NCBI GenBank assembly: GCA_965230375.1
Contig: CBDDKU010000010.1
Span: 1 to 64,000 of the forward strand
Length of the DNA: 64,000 nt
Direction: 5' to 3'
DNA from: CBDDKU01 sp965230375
Lineage (GTDB): Bacteria > Bacteroidota > Bacteroidia > Flavobacteriales_D > Cryomorphaceae
The notes under the pieces are model-generated. The model was not told where the DNA came from and made no database searches. It saw nothing but the letters and a program-made list of their open reading frames with translations. A program made the position numbers and the translations under genes. Of the stretch, positions 35,544 to 48,500 are shown one piece after another. How positions within the stretch are numbered: the first letter of the stretch is position 1; every line of letters begins with the position of its first letter.

Positions 35544-35702
35544 ATGAAAGCAAATCTTAGAAAGATCCGAAAGAAGCGGATATTTAGCGAAGAGTTTAAG
35601 CGCTCCATTGTTTCTTTTTTCGAGATGGGAAAGTACAATGTGCCAGCCTTGGAAGCTCAAGCTTTACATACGAAATCCTTCCTCCGCCTGCTCCTCCGCT
35701 AA
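35544..35702 (+). pseudogene. Transposase OrfA N-terminal remnant (IS3-type)
   Basis: An ATG opens 52 codons beginning MKANLRKIRKKRIFSEEFKR with SIVSFFEMGKYNVPALE, the N-terminal HTH of an IS3-type OrfA. Similarity appears to stop after about 37 residues, where the frame runs into the GC-rich repeat and a TAA. No OrfB, terminal repeat pair or target duplication is found, so this is a leftover of an insertion sequence. Confidence 0.65.
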
Positions 35703-36477
35703 AGCTCCGGCGACACGCGGGGAGGCGGAGGCAGGGGGAGGACTTTTTGGCTGCAATTATCTCTGACTTGCATATCCGCCGCGCTTTTCCCCGGCTCCGA
35801 TAGGAATCGGAGGGAACGCGCACGGATTAAATTCTAAAAGATTGGAAATGTGGGGCTGGAGGATTTTGTGTTGTGGTGGTCTATATTGATCTGGTTGAAC
35901 TTGATGGTTAGTTGTAAATTTTCCTGTTGATTCTCAATCAAGTAATTTGAGCTAAATCGTATTCTTTTCTCTTCGTTTTTCCCGTAGATGAAAAAGAAGC
36001 AAAAAATCATTTGTTTTCGAAAGTTGATCTTCTGCTTCTCTTTTTTGAATTTAAGAGAAGCGCCAGACCGGCCGACAACGATACTGACGATCAGTTCCAC
36101 CGATGTCAGCATAATTGACATCATCCGCTCCAAAGTCGACTACCACTTTTATCGGCCTTCATGGTTCGAAAACTGGGAGCCGTTGACGGATTCATCACTA
36201 GGGAGCTATTGAAAAGGATGTGGTTGCGTATTAGATTCTTTGATAAGTCCGGAGTGACCATGTGTAAGGTCTGAGCCAATGAGAACCACAGCATTTTAAA
36301 TACGTAATTTGAAGCCTAATTAATTTGTGCTCGCCACCCTGAATGGATTTTGTATCAGCGCAGATACTGATGAGAAAGGTAAGTAGCACGGTATAAGTCT
36401 GGCAGTGAACCAGGATCTAATTCCAAGATTTTAGATGATTAAAAATCGGGTAGTAGAATAATCCATATTTTGAGGTC

Positions 36478-39393
36478 ATGCAGAATCATTGTGGGGGATA
36501 TATACGCATGTTCGGAATTCTGGCACTTTGGTTTTGTTCTACCCAGGTGAGCGGACAAGAGAAAGTTGTCCGTATTGACGAGATTCTGGAAGCTGGTCAT
36601 AGCCAATACATCGATAGCTCAAAGGCGCTCGACCTTGCCCGAAAGGCGCTGGCTTTATCAACCGAAGAGAATTATGAGACTGGGGTTCAAAGATCAGTTT
36701 TGCTCAAGGCGCGGGTATACGGTTCACATCAGCGGGTTCACGAAGGAATTGATCTGGTGAACCAGGTCTTGAATGAAGAAATTGAATCGCCTGCTGTAGA
36801 GATTGAAGCGAACCAAATTCAGGGATATTTGCTTCGCAGAAACCGAGAGTATGCCAAGGCCCTTGCTCAGGACCGTAAGACGATTGCCATGGCGGGGTCA
36901 GATCCAAAATCCAAAACCTACAAAGGTCGGGCTCAATTCAATCGGGGTTATAGCTACAGGTTGACTTCGCAATACGATTCAGCTATGGCCGCCTATGTAG
37001 AAGCTTTGAGAACCTTTAGTTCTATTCCCGATTCTTCGGAAATGATCATTGTCTTCAGGCAAATAGGTAATATCCACCTGATAAATGGAAATCTGGATGA
37101 TGCCCTGAATACGTTTGAGCTAAACTCTAAAATAGCACGTGCATATGGCGATAGCTTGGACATGTCGTCTAATGTTCTCAATATCGGTGTGGTTTATCAC
37201 AAGCGCGACCAATATGAAAAAGCCCGCGCCAATTACCGCAAGGCCATAGAATATGCCGAAGGGCACCATGACCATATCGGCGATGCCATTGCTTATGGTA
37301 ACATCGGGTCTTCTATGATGGAGGAAGGCAATCCTGCTGAGGGTCTTCCATATTTGCTTCGGGCTTTGAAACTCAAGGAAGATCACGGTGGCTCACCCAA
37401 TAATATCATGCATACCCTTTTTGATCTTTCCCAGACGTATCGACTCATGGGCGATTACTCTAAGGCAAAGGAGCTGGCTAACCAGGTGATTGATATGGCA
37501 GAAGAGCACCGCGACGGGTTTTCGCTGATGGTAGGGTACGAGTATTTGGCGGCAGCTGAGTACGAAGAAGGAAAATACAAGGATGCCTATGATCACCACG
37601 AAACCTACATGGCTATCAAAGACAGTATTTTCAACGAAGAAAAGTCGAAACAGATAAAGGAACTTGAAATACAATACGAATCGGAAATAAAAGATCAGGC
37701 AATAGCAACACTCGAACAAGCAAGGGAGCTGGAACGATCCAGGAAAGTGACCTACTTGATTATCGGTCTGGCAATTCTGCTGATCGGTAGTGTTTTATTC
37801 AATCGGCAGAGACTTAAGTCCAAGAAGAATAAGGAGCTACTCATTAAAGAACAGGAAGTTGATCGGTTGAAGTCCGACTTCTTTGCCAATGTATCGCACG
37901 AATTTCGCACACCCCTTACGCTCATCCTTGGGCCTATTCAAACGCGAATTTCGAAGTGTGTGGACCCAGCCGAATTGAGTGAGCTCAAGATGATGGAGCG
38001 AAATGCGCTCAGGCTCCAAAGGCTTATCAATGACATCCTTGATTTGGCAAAGTTTGAGTCGGGTAAATTGGAATTGCAACCCGTATCTGCCGATATCACA
38101 AAAATGATCAGGGGAGTAGCGGGAACATTCAATTCTCTGGCCGAGGCTAAATCCATTAACTATCGTGTGGATGTTGACGATGAAATCTTCGGTTTTGTCG
38201 ATAAGGGTAAGCTCGAAACGATATTGATTAACCTTCTTTCAAATGCTTTTAAGCATACGCCCGAAGGACAGGATATTGAAGTGAGAGTAGAAGCACAGTC
38301 TCACCTCGTTGAGATTTCCGTACGTGATTCGGGTTCAGGAATTTCCGAGCAGGACTTGCCTAAAATATTCGACCGATTCTATCAAGTTGATGACACTGAA
38401 AGTCGAAAAAAAGGGGGGACAGGTATTGGTCTTGCTTTCACATCTGAACTCGTTAAACTTCACGGGAGTGAGTTGGCGGTGGAAAGCAGTCTAGGTCAAG
38501 GGAGTTGTTTCAGTTTTCGTATTCCCTATTTCAGAGAAAAGTACCTGGGTGAATTTGAATATGACGACCAAATTCATCACAGTAAAGCAACAAGTACGCG
38601 TATAGAAGTGGAGGAGATATCGAAGGAAGAAATTGATGTTCCGATTGTTTTGCTCACAGAAGATAATGCAGATGTCAGAACGTACATCGAGAGTATCCTC
38701 GGAGATACGTATCACATGATGCTTGCGCCTGATGGTCGTGACGGTCTGGCTAAAGCCATAGAGTATATTCCCGACCTTGTTATTTCGGATGTTATGATGC
38801 CAGAAATGGATGGGTACGAGTTGTGCGCAGCCTTGAAGTCCGACATCCGCACAGCCCACATCCCCATTATTCTTCTTACGGCTAAGGCTTCGATAGAAAG
38901 CAGGGTAAAGGGGCTTGAAATGCAGGCTGATAGCTATATTTCAAAACCCTTCAACCCCAAGGAGCTCGAATTGCAGGTGAAGAACCTTTTGAACCTAAAG
39001 AGCAGGCTTCGAGAACAGTACATTTTAGATACGCAACTCATACCTGAGCCTGCTGACACCAATAGCATGGAGCAGGTGTTTTTGGAAAAACTGGGCGATA
39101 TCATGGAGAAAAATTATCAGAATTCTGAGTTCACTGCTGAATTGCTGGGTAAGGAAATAGGTATTAGCCGCTCTCAACTGCACCGAAAACTAAAAGCCCT
39201 GGTAGGTGAATCAACCACCGGCTTTATACGGACCTACCGGTTGAAAATTGCAAGGAAACGCATTGAAAACAAAACGGGGACAATCTCGGAGATTGCCTAT
39301 CAAGTGGGGTTCAACAGCATCTCATATTTCAATAAGTGCTTCCGGGAAAAATACGGACTCACACCCAGTCAAGCTCAGCCCAACGAGAGCTAG
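36478..39393 (+). CDS. Hybrid two-component regulator: TPR sensor, histidine kinase, receiver, AraC HTH
   Basis: A 971-aa one-protein phosphorelay. A signal (residues 1-26, or from Met11) is followed by periplasmic TPR units (~40-395), a coiled coil and a membrane helix (~422-440, KVTYLIIGLAILLIGSVLF). HisKA has FFANVSHEFRTPL with the phospho-His (~476), and HATPase_c has an N-box and GTGIGL (~645). The receiver has PDLVISDVMMPEMDGYE with the phospho-Asp (~779). An AraC-type HTH (~865-965, AELLGKEIGISRSQLHRKL) ends the protein. It lies 150 bp before the 3173-aa surface-protein gene, its likely target, where a TAGATTTG promoter is present. Confidence 0.94.
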   Translation: MQNHCGGYIRMFGILALWFCSTQVSGQEKVVRIDEILEAGHSQYIDSSKALDLARKALALSTEENYETGVQRSVLLKARVYGSHQRVHEGIDLVNQVLNEEIESPAVEIEANQIQGYLLRRNREYAKALAQDRKTIAMAGSDPKSKTYKGRAQFNRGYSYRLTSQYDSAMAAYVEALRTFSSIPDSSEMIIVFRQIGNIHLINGNLDDALNTFELNSKIARAYGDSLDMSSNVLNIGVVYHKRDQYEKARANYRKAIEYAEGHHDHIGDAIAYGNIGSSMMEEGNPAEGLPYLLRALKLKEDHGGSPNNIMHTLFDLSQTYRLMGDYSKAKELANQVIDMAEEHRDGFSLMVGYEYLAAAEYEEGKYKDAYDHHETYMAIKDSIFNEEKSKQIKELEIQYESEIKDQAIATLEQARELERSRKVTYLIIGLAILLIGSVLFNRQRLKSKKNKELLIKEQEVDRLKSDFFANVSHEFRTPLTLILGPIQTRISKCVDPAELSELKMMERNALRLQRLINDILDLAKFESGKLELQPVSADITKMIRGVAGTFNSLAEAKSINYRVDVDDEIFGFVDKGKLETILINLLSNAFKHTPEGQDIEVRVEAQSHLVEISVRDSGSGISEQDLPKIFDRFYQVDDTESRKKGGTGIGLAFTSELVKLHGSELAVESSLGQGSCFSFRIPYFREKYLGEFEYDDQIHHSKATSTRIEVEEISKEEIDVPIVLLTEDNADVRTYIESILGDTYHMMLAPDGRDGLAKAIEYIPDLVISDVMMPEMDGYELCAALKSDIRTAHIPIILLTAKASIESRVKGLEMQADSYISKPFNPKELELQVKNLLNLKSRLREQYILDTQLIPEPADTNSMEQVFLEKLGDIMEKNYQNSEFTAELLGKEIGISRSQLHRKLKALVGESTTGFIRTYRLKIARKRIENKTGTISEIAYQVGFNSISYFNKCFREKYGLTPSQAQPNES

Positions 39394-39456
39394 AACCCTT
39401 TTAATTTAAGGGGTTTGGTAAGGATGCAACATTTGAGCAAGTGATTGCAACATAGG

Positions 39457-39490
39457 TTTATGTCCTCTATCTGGCTGTCGGTTAGATTTG
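39457..39490 (+). promoter_or_regulatory. Probable promoter of the surface-protein operon
   Basis: TAGATTTG (39483-39490) matches TAnnTTTG, with TTTA 22 bp further upstream as a weak -33 element. It lies 53 bp before the start at 39544, so the large gene can be transcribed separately from the regulator. Confidence 0.5.
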
Positions 39491-39543
39491 TTAAGTGCGG
39501 AATCAATCCCGCCTAGACCAATTACTAACCAATCGCCATCCGT

Positions 39544-42500
39544 ATGAATTCTATTGGCCCAAACACACAAGGAAATTTTCTCAGAAAACTTTTTCTTCTC
39601 ACCGCATTTCTCTGGAGTACATCCTTGGTAGCCATCAACTACGAAAGCACGTGGTTTACCGTTTCGATTAATCCATGTACTGGCTATGCGCAGTTGGATT
39701 TTGTGATCTACGTTGATGCTGACAACAACTTAGACGATCTCTTTTGGGAGGGGAGCTTTAACGCTATCCAAATGAAAGTTGGCTCAGGAAGCTGGGTCAA
39801 TATCGGACAAATGGGATCGGGCCACCCGGGGGGTGGGGCGAGCCATTACACATTTAACAACGACGATGTGTTTTACAAGCGGCTTAATACGGGTTTGATA
39901 TCGCAATCGCTTTCTTCCTATATGACCGGTGATAATCAATCGGACAGACCTTACTGGATCAGGAGTCAATTTTATTTACCCCCTTCTGCCATAGGGGAGG
40001 ATATACAATTCAGATTCGGCCCAGAATCGGTATTTGAAGAAGCTTCAACGCTTCCCGGTCCGATTTCGGATGATATTCCCTTTACGCCTGATTTAGCCAA
40101 TATCTCCGCATCAGATAATACTGATTGCGATGGTGTTCACATAAGCTGGGATGTGCCAAATGGACTTTGTTCAGGATCAACGACTCAAATTTACAGAGAC
40201 GATGTGCAGATCGCAGAAGTTTCGGCGACAAGCCTGACCTACTTTGATAATACGGCTGTTCCCGGTTCAGAGTACGACTATAAAGCGCGTTTTGTGAAGA
40301 TGATGCTCAGTGGAAGTAACACCGCCAATAGTGGTTCATTTTCCAGTATCGATATTGGAAAGCGAAAGGATGTTCCCGAGCCGCCAACTAACGTTCAAGC
40401 ATCAACAACCGACTGCAATAGCCAGGTTCACCTTCAGTGGAATTTTGTTTCAGAAATTGACAGCCTTGAGATATATCGGGATGGGGTAGCTGTTGGCAAG
40501 ATCACCGGAAACAATGCCACTTTTACGGACAATGTTCCCCAAAGGGGCGTCCTGTACAACTATACCCTAAACGCCAAGAATGAATGCGGATGGGGTGAGC
40601 AATCGGAAGGTGTGGCAGGCATCTCTCCAGACGATCCTGAGAAATCACCAAACCTGATCGTATCTGAAATTCCAGGCGTGGGAATTCAGCTCAATTGGGT
40701 GGATGTAGACCTAGAAACCGGATACCAAGTAGAACGCAACCTACTCGGCGGCGGTGGGGCCACCTTTTTTGATGTGGATCAGGACATGACGGAGTACATC
40801 GACGAATCGGTCATTATCTGCCAAACCTATGAGTACAGAATCATATCGATAAATGACTGCAAGCCTGAAGGAGTAGCGGCCGATTCGGTCCGTCAAATAA
40901 TCCTGACGCCAGATCTCAGCAATAGTTTTAATGAAACCAGCTTGAGCGGTTCGAAGGGGTATCATTCCAATCGGGTTCAGTTGGATTGGAGCGTTGAGAA
41001 CAATGCCAATTTTCTGAATGGGTTTAAGATATATCGCAAGCAGCTCGATTCTGCGGAGGACTCTGTTCTGATTGCTTCTGTAAATTCAGGTAGCAATAAC
41101 TACGTAGACAATTTTGCCGATGCCGGAGTACTTTACGAATATTTTATAATCGGAGAGTCGCAATGTGAGAATACCACCATTTATTCAAATGTTGAAAGTG
41201 ACATCGGGTTTAGAAGTCCGTTTGGAACGGTAACTGGAAACGTATCTTATACAGGTGGTATCGCTGTGGAAGATGTACGCATATCGGCTGAAAGCACTTC
41301 GCAGATTGATGGGCATAGCGTTGAACTTACAGGTGCAGACAGCTTGAAAGTTCTGAGTTCACCTTCGCTGAATTTTAATGATGCATTTGTCTTAGAGTCT
41401 TGGTTGAGTCCTTTAGACCTGAGTTCGGATTTTACTATAGCCAGGAGATCGGGTCAATTTGAAATAGCTTATGATGGAGATATTCAGTCTTTCATTTTCT
41501 CGACCACCCATACCGATGGAACAGAAGCTGCGCTATATGCTGATGGGAGCGGAGTTTTAGAAAATAATTTTACTCATGTAGCCTTTAAATATGCCGACGA
41601 TAGTCTCTTCTTTTTTCTAAATGGTGAGAATGTGGCTAGCCTGGAGACAGGTACAACAGAAAACATGGCATCTGTGTCATCGCCTATTTTCATAGGGCAA
41701 GGTTACAGTGGCTTGATCGATGAAACGCGCATTTGGAGTCTTGCGAAGAGCGATGGGGACATCGCGCGCGATCATTCTCGAATCATGGTTGGTGGTGAAG
41801 CTGGGTTGAAGGTCTACCTCAGGTACAACGAAGGGGCTGGCAACTGGGCTTATGATATTTCTAAAGTCGGAAATGCTTTCAATAAAAACCACGCTGAATT
41901 CCTCGGTTCTATTTCCTGGTCGGAAACGATCCCCAGCGAGTCACAGCTGAGTATAGCTTCCTACACCAATGAAAACGGGAATTACGTTATGACCGTTCCT
42001 TACAATGGTCTCGGAGAAGGCTTTGTTCTTACACCTTCTTATTTAATCCATCAATTTGACCCGGGCACTCAGGCCCTTTTTATTGGCGATGGACAGATTA
42101 TTCACAACAACATCGACTTTGAAGACATTTCAAGTTTTACCGTAACCGGAACGGTTTTTTATCAAAACAGCACATGCCCCGCTGAAGGGGTTTCCTTGAG
42201 TGTTGATGGCAATCAAGTGGTTGTAGATGGTCAACCTGCTCAAACCGATGAAGATGGAGTGTTCAACATCCAAGTGCCAATCGGTGAGCATTTTATTTCT
42301 GTTTCGAAGCCAGGCCATACCTTTTCTGTGGGGAGATTTCCCGGCACGGGTAAGTACAATTTTCAGGACGATTTAGCAGGCGTAGGTTTCATAGACAGTA
42401 CCCTGGTGAAGGTGGTAGGGAGAGTTGTAGGCGGATTGAGAGAGGCGAATAAAAAGCCAGGACTTGGTCTATCTACCAATAATATCGGTGTGGCTCGTTT

Positions 42501-45500
42501 GGCCTTTAGCTCTCAGCTTGGCAATGGGTGCGCCGGTGATACCATTTTTACCGATGCCCAAACTGGCGAATACGTTACATACCTTCCTCCACTTAAGTAC
42601 GTTCCTTCGGTTGGAATTGAAAACAATCCGACGATAGATTTCGGAGTTCTCGATCTCCTGGACCTTTCTAACACGCCTCAGGAGTTCGCAGCCTATGATA
42701 CCACATTTACCACAGATGGAGAAGTGGTATCTGTAGACTCTGTGGTTTACAACAAGCGGTTGGACTATATCCATCGTGTAGATCCCATCATTGTCGTTAA
42801 AGATCGCGATGGAATCCACGACTTTATTGGCGATTCTCTTTACACGTATGTCAACCCGAATACGGGCGACACGGTACAGAGAAACCTGAGAACAGACCCA
42901 TTCAGATGGCCCATATTCACCCGCCAGGATGACGATTATAAATACAGGGCGCTGATTAAAATATTTGAACGCTATGTCAATGCTGATACCCCTACACTTA
43001 TAGATAGCGTACCTTCTACCGATGGGGTTTTAACCATCAATAATGCCTTGGCTGACCTTGAAACTGCACAGGTTGAACTGAGTAAGTTCAATACTCCGGA
43101 TTCGCTTCGCTTTCTCGTCTACTCTTTTAAAGCTGTAAATCCGAATTTCCTACAGAACGCGTCAATACCTGATTACTCTTATACGCGCACCATCGAGATG
43201 AATGTGGTGACAGGTGGTGGTAATTCAATATCCTGGGATCCTATTCCCGCTTCAGAAGTGCCAACTGGAGGTGATCAAAAGTTCAGGGCCATTTATCTGG
43301 GTTCCAAGACGGATGGTGAACAGTTTGTAACTGCAGGTCCCGAAGTGCCAGAGTACGTCCTTCGTGACCCACCCGGTACGGGAAGTTCTGCCAAGCGAGA
43401 ATCGGGGTCTGTAAAATCTCAAATAGCAAACTGGTCCTGGAACCTCGACACCAAAGCCCATATGGAAGACGCCTTCTTTCTTGGCGCAAAGTTCACCTTG
43501 GGCCTCGGAGTGAGTACCGCCACGGAAAATGAGTTTAACACTATCGCGGGATTCTCTGCAACCATTTCGGGAGGTAGAAAGGGCAGTCAATCAATAAGTA
43601 CAACCAATACGCAATCCTGGGAGACTAATGCTTCAGGTACGCCAGGGTCGGGGAGTGATCTCTATATTGGTCAATCGAGGAATATTCAATTCGGTGTATC
43701 AGAACATCTGGCTATTGTACCAGATTCGCTTTGCGCACAGGTGGAATGTCTGGGTATGGCATCTCCCGAATTCCAGTACGCCAAAAGATATAGCCTCGCG
43801 ATTGTTCCGGGAGGGTACCAAACCACTTTTATTTATAACCAGAACAATATCCTGAACGAGCAGATTCCGAATCTGAGAGAGTTGCGAAATGCTATTTTAC
43901 AAAGCAACGACCAGTACACCAGCAACCTTCCTATCGGCGATCCTAACTACGGACTAAATAATGACAACCCGGTATTTGGACCCTTGGTTTCGAGCGATAA
44001 TCCCGGTCAGGGTGAATTTGAAGATCTCAGTGGAGTCAGCTACACGTACACTGCGATCAATTTGGAAGATTCACTCACAGGTGATTCTGTCAGGTTTATA
44101 AACAACCAAATCAGACAGTGGGAGGAAGCTATCCGCTTGAACGAATGGGAAAAATTAAATATCGGAAATCAGACGGTTAGAGATAGTCTGAAAGAACGTG
44201 AGCTAGATGAGCTCTACCAGGCAAACAGGGCTATGCTGATCGCTCGAGGTGTACTCATTGCTGCCAATGGGGCTGCGGGTCTCGGCGTAGCTTACGGGTT
44301 GATCGCTACCCCCGTGCCCGGATCATCCTTTGCCGGCTACGCGGTGTTTGCTGTGGGAACAGGTACGGGAATCGCCCAGGCGGAAATCGCCGAAGAGTAT
44401 GAACGCTATGTTCAGGCCAGAGACCGGATTGAAGAAAAATATGCATCTGATACCCCTGCCAATTACAGCATCAGTGGTGGAAATACCTTCACTTCGAGCA
44501 TGACGCATGCCACGGCAAGTTCGGTTACCAAAAGTATTGAATATGGAATGAGTGCATCCCTGAAAATTGAGCTTGAGAACAAGGTGAGTAATAACGGTGT
44601 AGGCTTCAAGAAGGGGATTGAATTGAACTATAAATCTGGTCGCGATTGGACAAGAGCGTCAACAGAATCTGAAACGGTGAGTTTTACGCTTTCTGATCCT
44701 GACGAAACAGATTTTTTCTCGGTCGATGTTTATCCTTCCATTCTCGGGTGGGGGCCTATATTTAAAAAGCAGGCCGGAGGCCAAACTTCATGTCCTTATG
44801 AGGATGAAGAGCTCAGTATGTTCTACGAGCCAGGCTCGGTGCTGAGCAATGCTACCCAGCAGGTCGATAAACCGTCCATTTCGGTTAGTCCGAGTATTCT
44901 CTTCAATGTACCAGTCAATGAATCGGCCGTGTTCAATCTCACCCTGGGTAATGAATCAGAAAGTGATACCGATAGAGAATACCAGGTGAGTCTGGTAAGC
45001 ACGAGTAATCCATTTGGTGCCATTGCTACGATTGATGGCAATAGCAGTATTTCCGTGAATGTTCCCGCTGGATCGTCGATCAATAAAGTGCTGAGCATTG
45101 AAAAAGGCCCGGGCGCCGTTTACGACTATGACAGTCTTCTTTTTGTAATCACTGCACCGTGTGAAGGCATGAATCTCGCTGATTCTGTTTATGTATCGGC
45201 CCGCTTTATTCCCACTTGCACCGATGTAGAACTGGTTCAACCCGAAGAGGCGTGGGTGGCGAACACATTCAATAACGACACGGTTCCTTCTGCGATCGCG
45301 GGATACGATATCAATTTCTTTGATTTTGAAGAGCTCAAGATTGAATACAAGCCTTCGAATGAATCGCAATGGATTGGACTTCAGACCTTCTATAGGGATA
45401 CGAGTGGTTTAGGAAACCCCGACGCCATTCCCATACCAACCGGACAGAGCTTTACCAGCTACGATTGGGACATTGCCCAGCTGACTGATGGGAATTATGA

Positions 45501-48500
45501 CCTGAGAACGCGCTCCGTTTGTGCACTAGCCGATAAAACATCGATAACCTACACGGGTATTGTAGATCGGATCAAGCCGCATGTTTTTGGTACACCTTCA
45601 CCTGGAGATGGAATACTCAGTCCTAATGACGATATATCCATCACATTCAATGAACCGGTAGATCTCGGAGCTCTAACGCAGTTGAACTTTGACGTACGCG
45701 GGGTATTAAACGGAACCGAAACACTTCATGGAAGCTCTCTATTCTTTGACGGAGTGGACGATTACCTTGAAGTATCGGCTGGAGCTCCGTTCAAAAATCG
45801 AGATTTTACCATCCAGCTTGCCGTGAGAAGAAATGGTACAGGGGCAGAAACTCTCCTGGCTCAAGGGCAAGATGAAGCCGAAGAAATTTACCTCGGTTTT
45901 AATGAAGCTGATCAACTCGTTTTCCGAATCAATGGTGAAGAAGTCTCGTCAAACCAAACTTTCGACAATACGCTCTGGCACTACATCGGGCTGAGCTACT
46001 CATTCGAAAATGAAACCGCCGATATGTATCTGGCGAATGAATTGGAATCGACTGTGATCAACTCGGGAAACAATTCATTGTTTCCGGCCTATGAGGGAAT
46101 CGGACGCATGATGATTGGTAAGCAGGATTACGGATCACCGGGTTATTTCAATGGAAACATTCACGAAGTGCGGGTTTGGGATCGGGCATTGAGCTTTAGC
46201 GAGTTTACCCTGACTATGAATAAAATCCTTTCAGACAACCAGGCGGGCTTGCTCTATAACTGGCGCATGGATGAAGTAGTAGGAGATATTGCCATGGATC
46301 ATGTGAGAAGAAGAGATGCCGTGATATACGGTGCCCAATGGGCAGTGGAACCAGGCGGGTCTTCGGCAGATTTTGATGGTGTTTCAAACTACATCAGTAT
46401 CTCAACAGGTGATGTGCTTATTACGGATGATATGAACTTTACGCTTGAGTTCTGGTTCAAGGGTAGTCAAACGGGTGGTGCTACCCTGTTTTCAAACGGG
46501 AGTGGTAATGGCCAATTTGCAGATTCACTTTATTCCTGGGTACTCAATAGGGAGCCTTCCGGTGCCATTTCTCTGATGAACAATGGAAATATTTTTCAGG
46601 TAACAGAAGCGAACTATTTTGATGGCGAATGGCACCATCTAGCCATTGTTTTAAATAGAAATGCCAACATCACTTCAATTATTGATGGCAATATCGAGAA
46701 CTCCATTCCGTCCAATCCATTCAGACAGCTTTCCGGAGCATCTATGTCTATGGGGGCCCATGTCTACAACGATGGGCTGGGAGAAGTAGTGAGCAATTAT
46801 TTTGAAGGTGAAGTGGATGAATTCAGATTTTGGAACACCAATCGAAAAATAGAACAGGTGAAACGGGATCAGCACAACCGGATGTCGGCAAATGAACCGG
46901 GTCTGTTGCTGTATCTTCCTTTCGAGAATTATGAAGAAGACGATACTGGCATACCCATCCTTACCCCTTCATTCAGCGAGCAAGTATACTCAGCTAATCA
47001 TCCAGTTGAAGAAAATGGAACAACGCTTTTGGATCAGAGTCCATTAATCAGGATCCAGCGACCGGTAGAAGAGATTGCGTTCACTTACTCAGTGAATAAC
47101 GATCAGATTATTATCACACCCACTTCTGCTAGTGAGATGATTGAGAATGTGACGTTAGATATAACCGTGACCGGTGTAAAGGACTTGCAGGGAAACATTA
47201 TGGCTTCGCCTGTCACCTGGATTGCCTACATTGATAAGAACCAGGTTGTTTGGGGCGATGATATCCTGGCGTATGAGAAAGCGGTAGGTGAAGAGCTCAC
47301 TTTCACCTCTACCATCGTGAATCAGGGTGGAGAAGAAAAGGCCTTCAACCTCCAGAATCTTCCAGCGTGGCTTACGGCCATTCCATCGTCGGGAACTATC
47401 AATCCCAATTCATCTCAGGAAGTGAGCTTTTCAGTTGACCCCTTAGTGAATATTGGCGATTATACCCAGGACGTTCACCTGCTCACTGATTTCAACTACC
47501 CTGAAAAACTAACTGTTGAGTTAAAAGTTAGAGAAACGCTGCCGGATTTTGATTTCAATCCTGCCGACTTCCAGTTTTCAATGGGTATTATTGGCAGCCT
47601 CGAAATCAGGGGCATTTCTTCGACCGATGTTGAAGACATGCTCGTGTGCTTCTCAGATGGTGAAGTGCGGGGTCTCCAGAATCTCATCTATTTGGAAGAT
47701 ATTGACAGGCACCTTGTGTACCTCGATGTATACTCTAATGAGTCGTCAGGGGAAGCCTTAACATTTAAGATTTGGGACGCCAGTGCAGGAATATTGTACA
47801 GCCACGTCGATCCAGAAACTCTACCATTCCAGGCTAATACAACGGTTGGAAATCCGCTATTGCCACAGTTGTTTGAAACTGATTTTGAAATAGAGGCAGA
47901 AATTCCACTTTCAGCGGGTTGGAACTGGTTTGGTCATTACCTTCAAAACCCAGATAGTACTGACTTTGACAGTCTGTTTGAGTCTTTGCAATCTCTTACA
48001 GGCGACCAGCTCAACGGTCAAGATTTCTACGCAAACTACTCTGGAAGCACCGGGTGGATTGGCCCTCTTGAAAATTCAGGTATCCGAGCTGAAGATGGAT
48101 ATAAATTCTTCAAAAACGAAGCGGATACCCTTGTGCTGACAGGCGACATTATCAATCCTTCCATGCGAACAATAAGTCTTGATCAAGGGTGGAACTGGTT
48201 GGGATTCATCTCGATCAGAAATCAAGGTATTGATCAGGCGCTGGGAAATCTAAATCCATCAGAAGGGGATGAAATTAAAGGCCGGTCGAGCTTTTCAGTC
48301 TACGTGAATCAATCTATAGGCTGGCAGGGAACCTTAACCACCTTGACTCCGGGCCAAGGATATATGTATAAGGCTTCGGAGGCACAGAGCTTTTCATATC
48401 CCTACGCTGGCTTCTTCAAGAATACGAGGCTGCCTGACCAACCACTCGAACATCCCGTATGGCAGGTTGACTACGGTGCTTTCCCCAATACCATGAATAT

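Larger units (their letters stand above)
35410..36477. other. 1-kb degraded intergenic region
   Basis: From left to right it holds an AT-rich short repeat (35461-35505), a transposase fragment (35544-35702), GC-rich inverted repeats (CCTCCGCCTGCTCCTCCG at 35682 against GAGGCGGAGGCAGGGGGAGG near 35721-35741; CTCCGAT/ATCGGAG hairpin near 35790-35815) and then plain AT-rich DNA to the regulator gene. I see no intact gene in 35703-36477. Confidence 0.6.

Noticed and set aside
35978..36212. Open frames on both strands in the degraded region (35834-36212)
   Set aside because: They overlap antiparallel, are low in complexity and Lys/Phe-rich, and match no family; no support for a gene.
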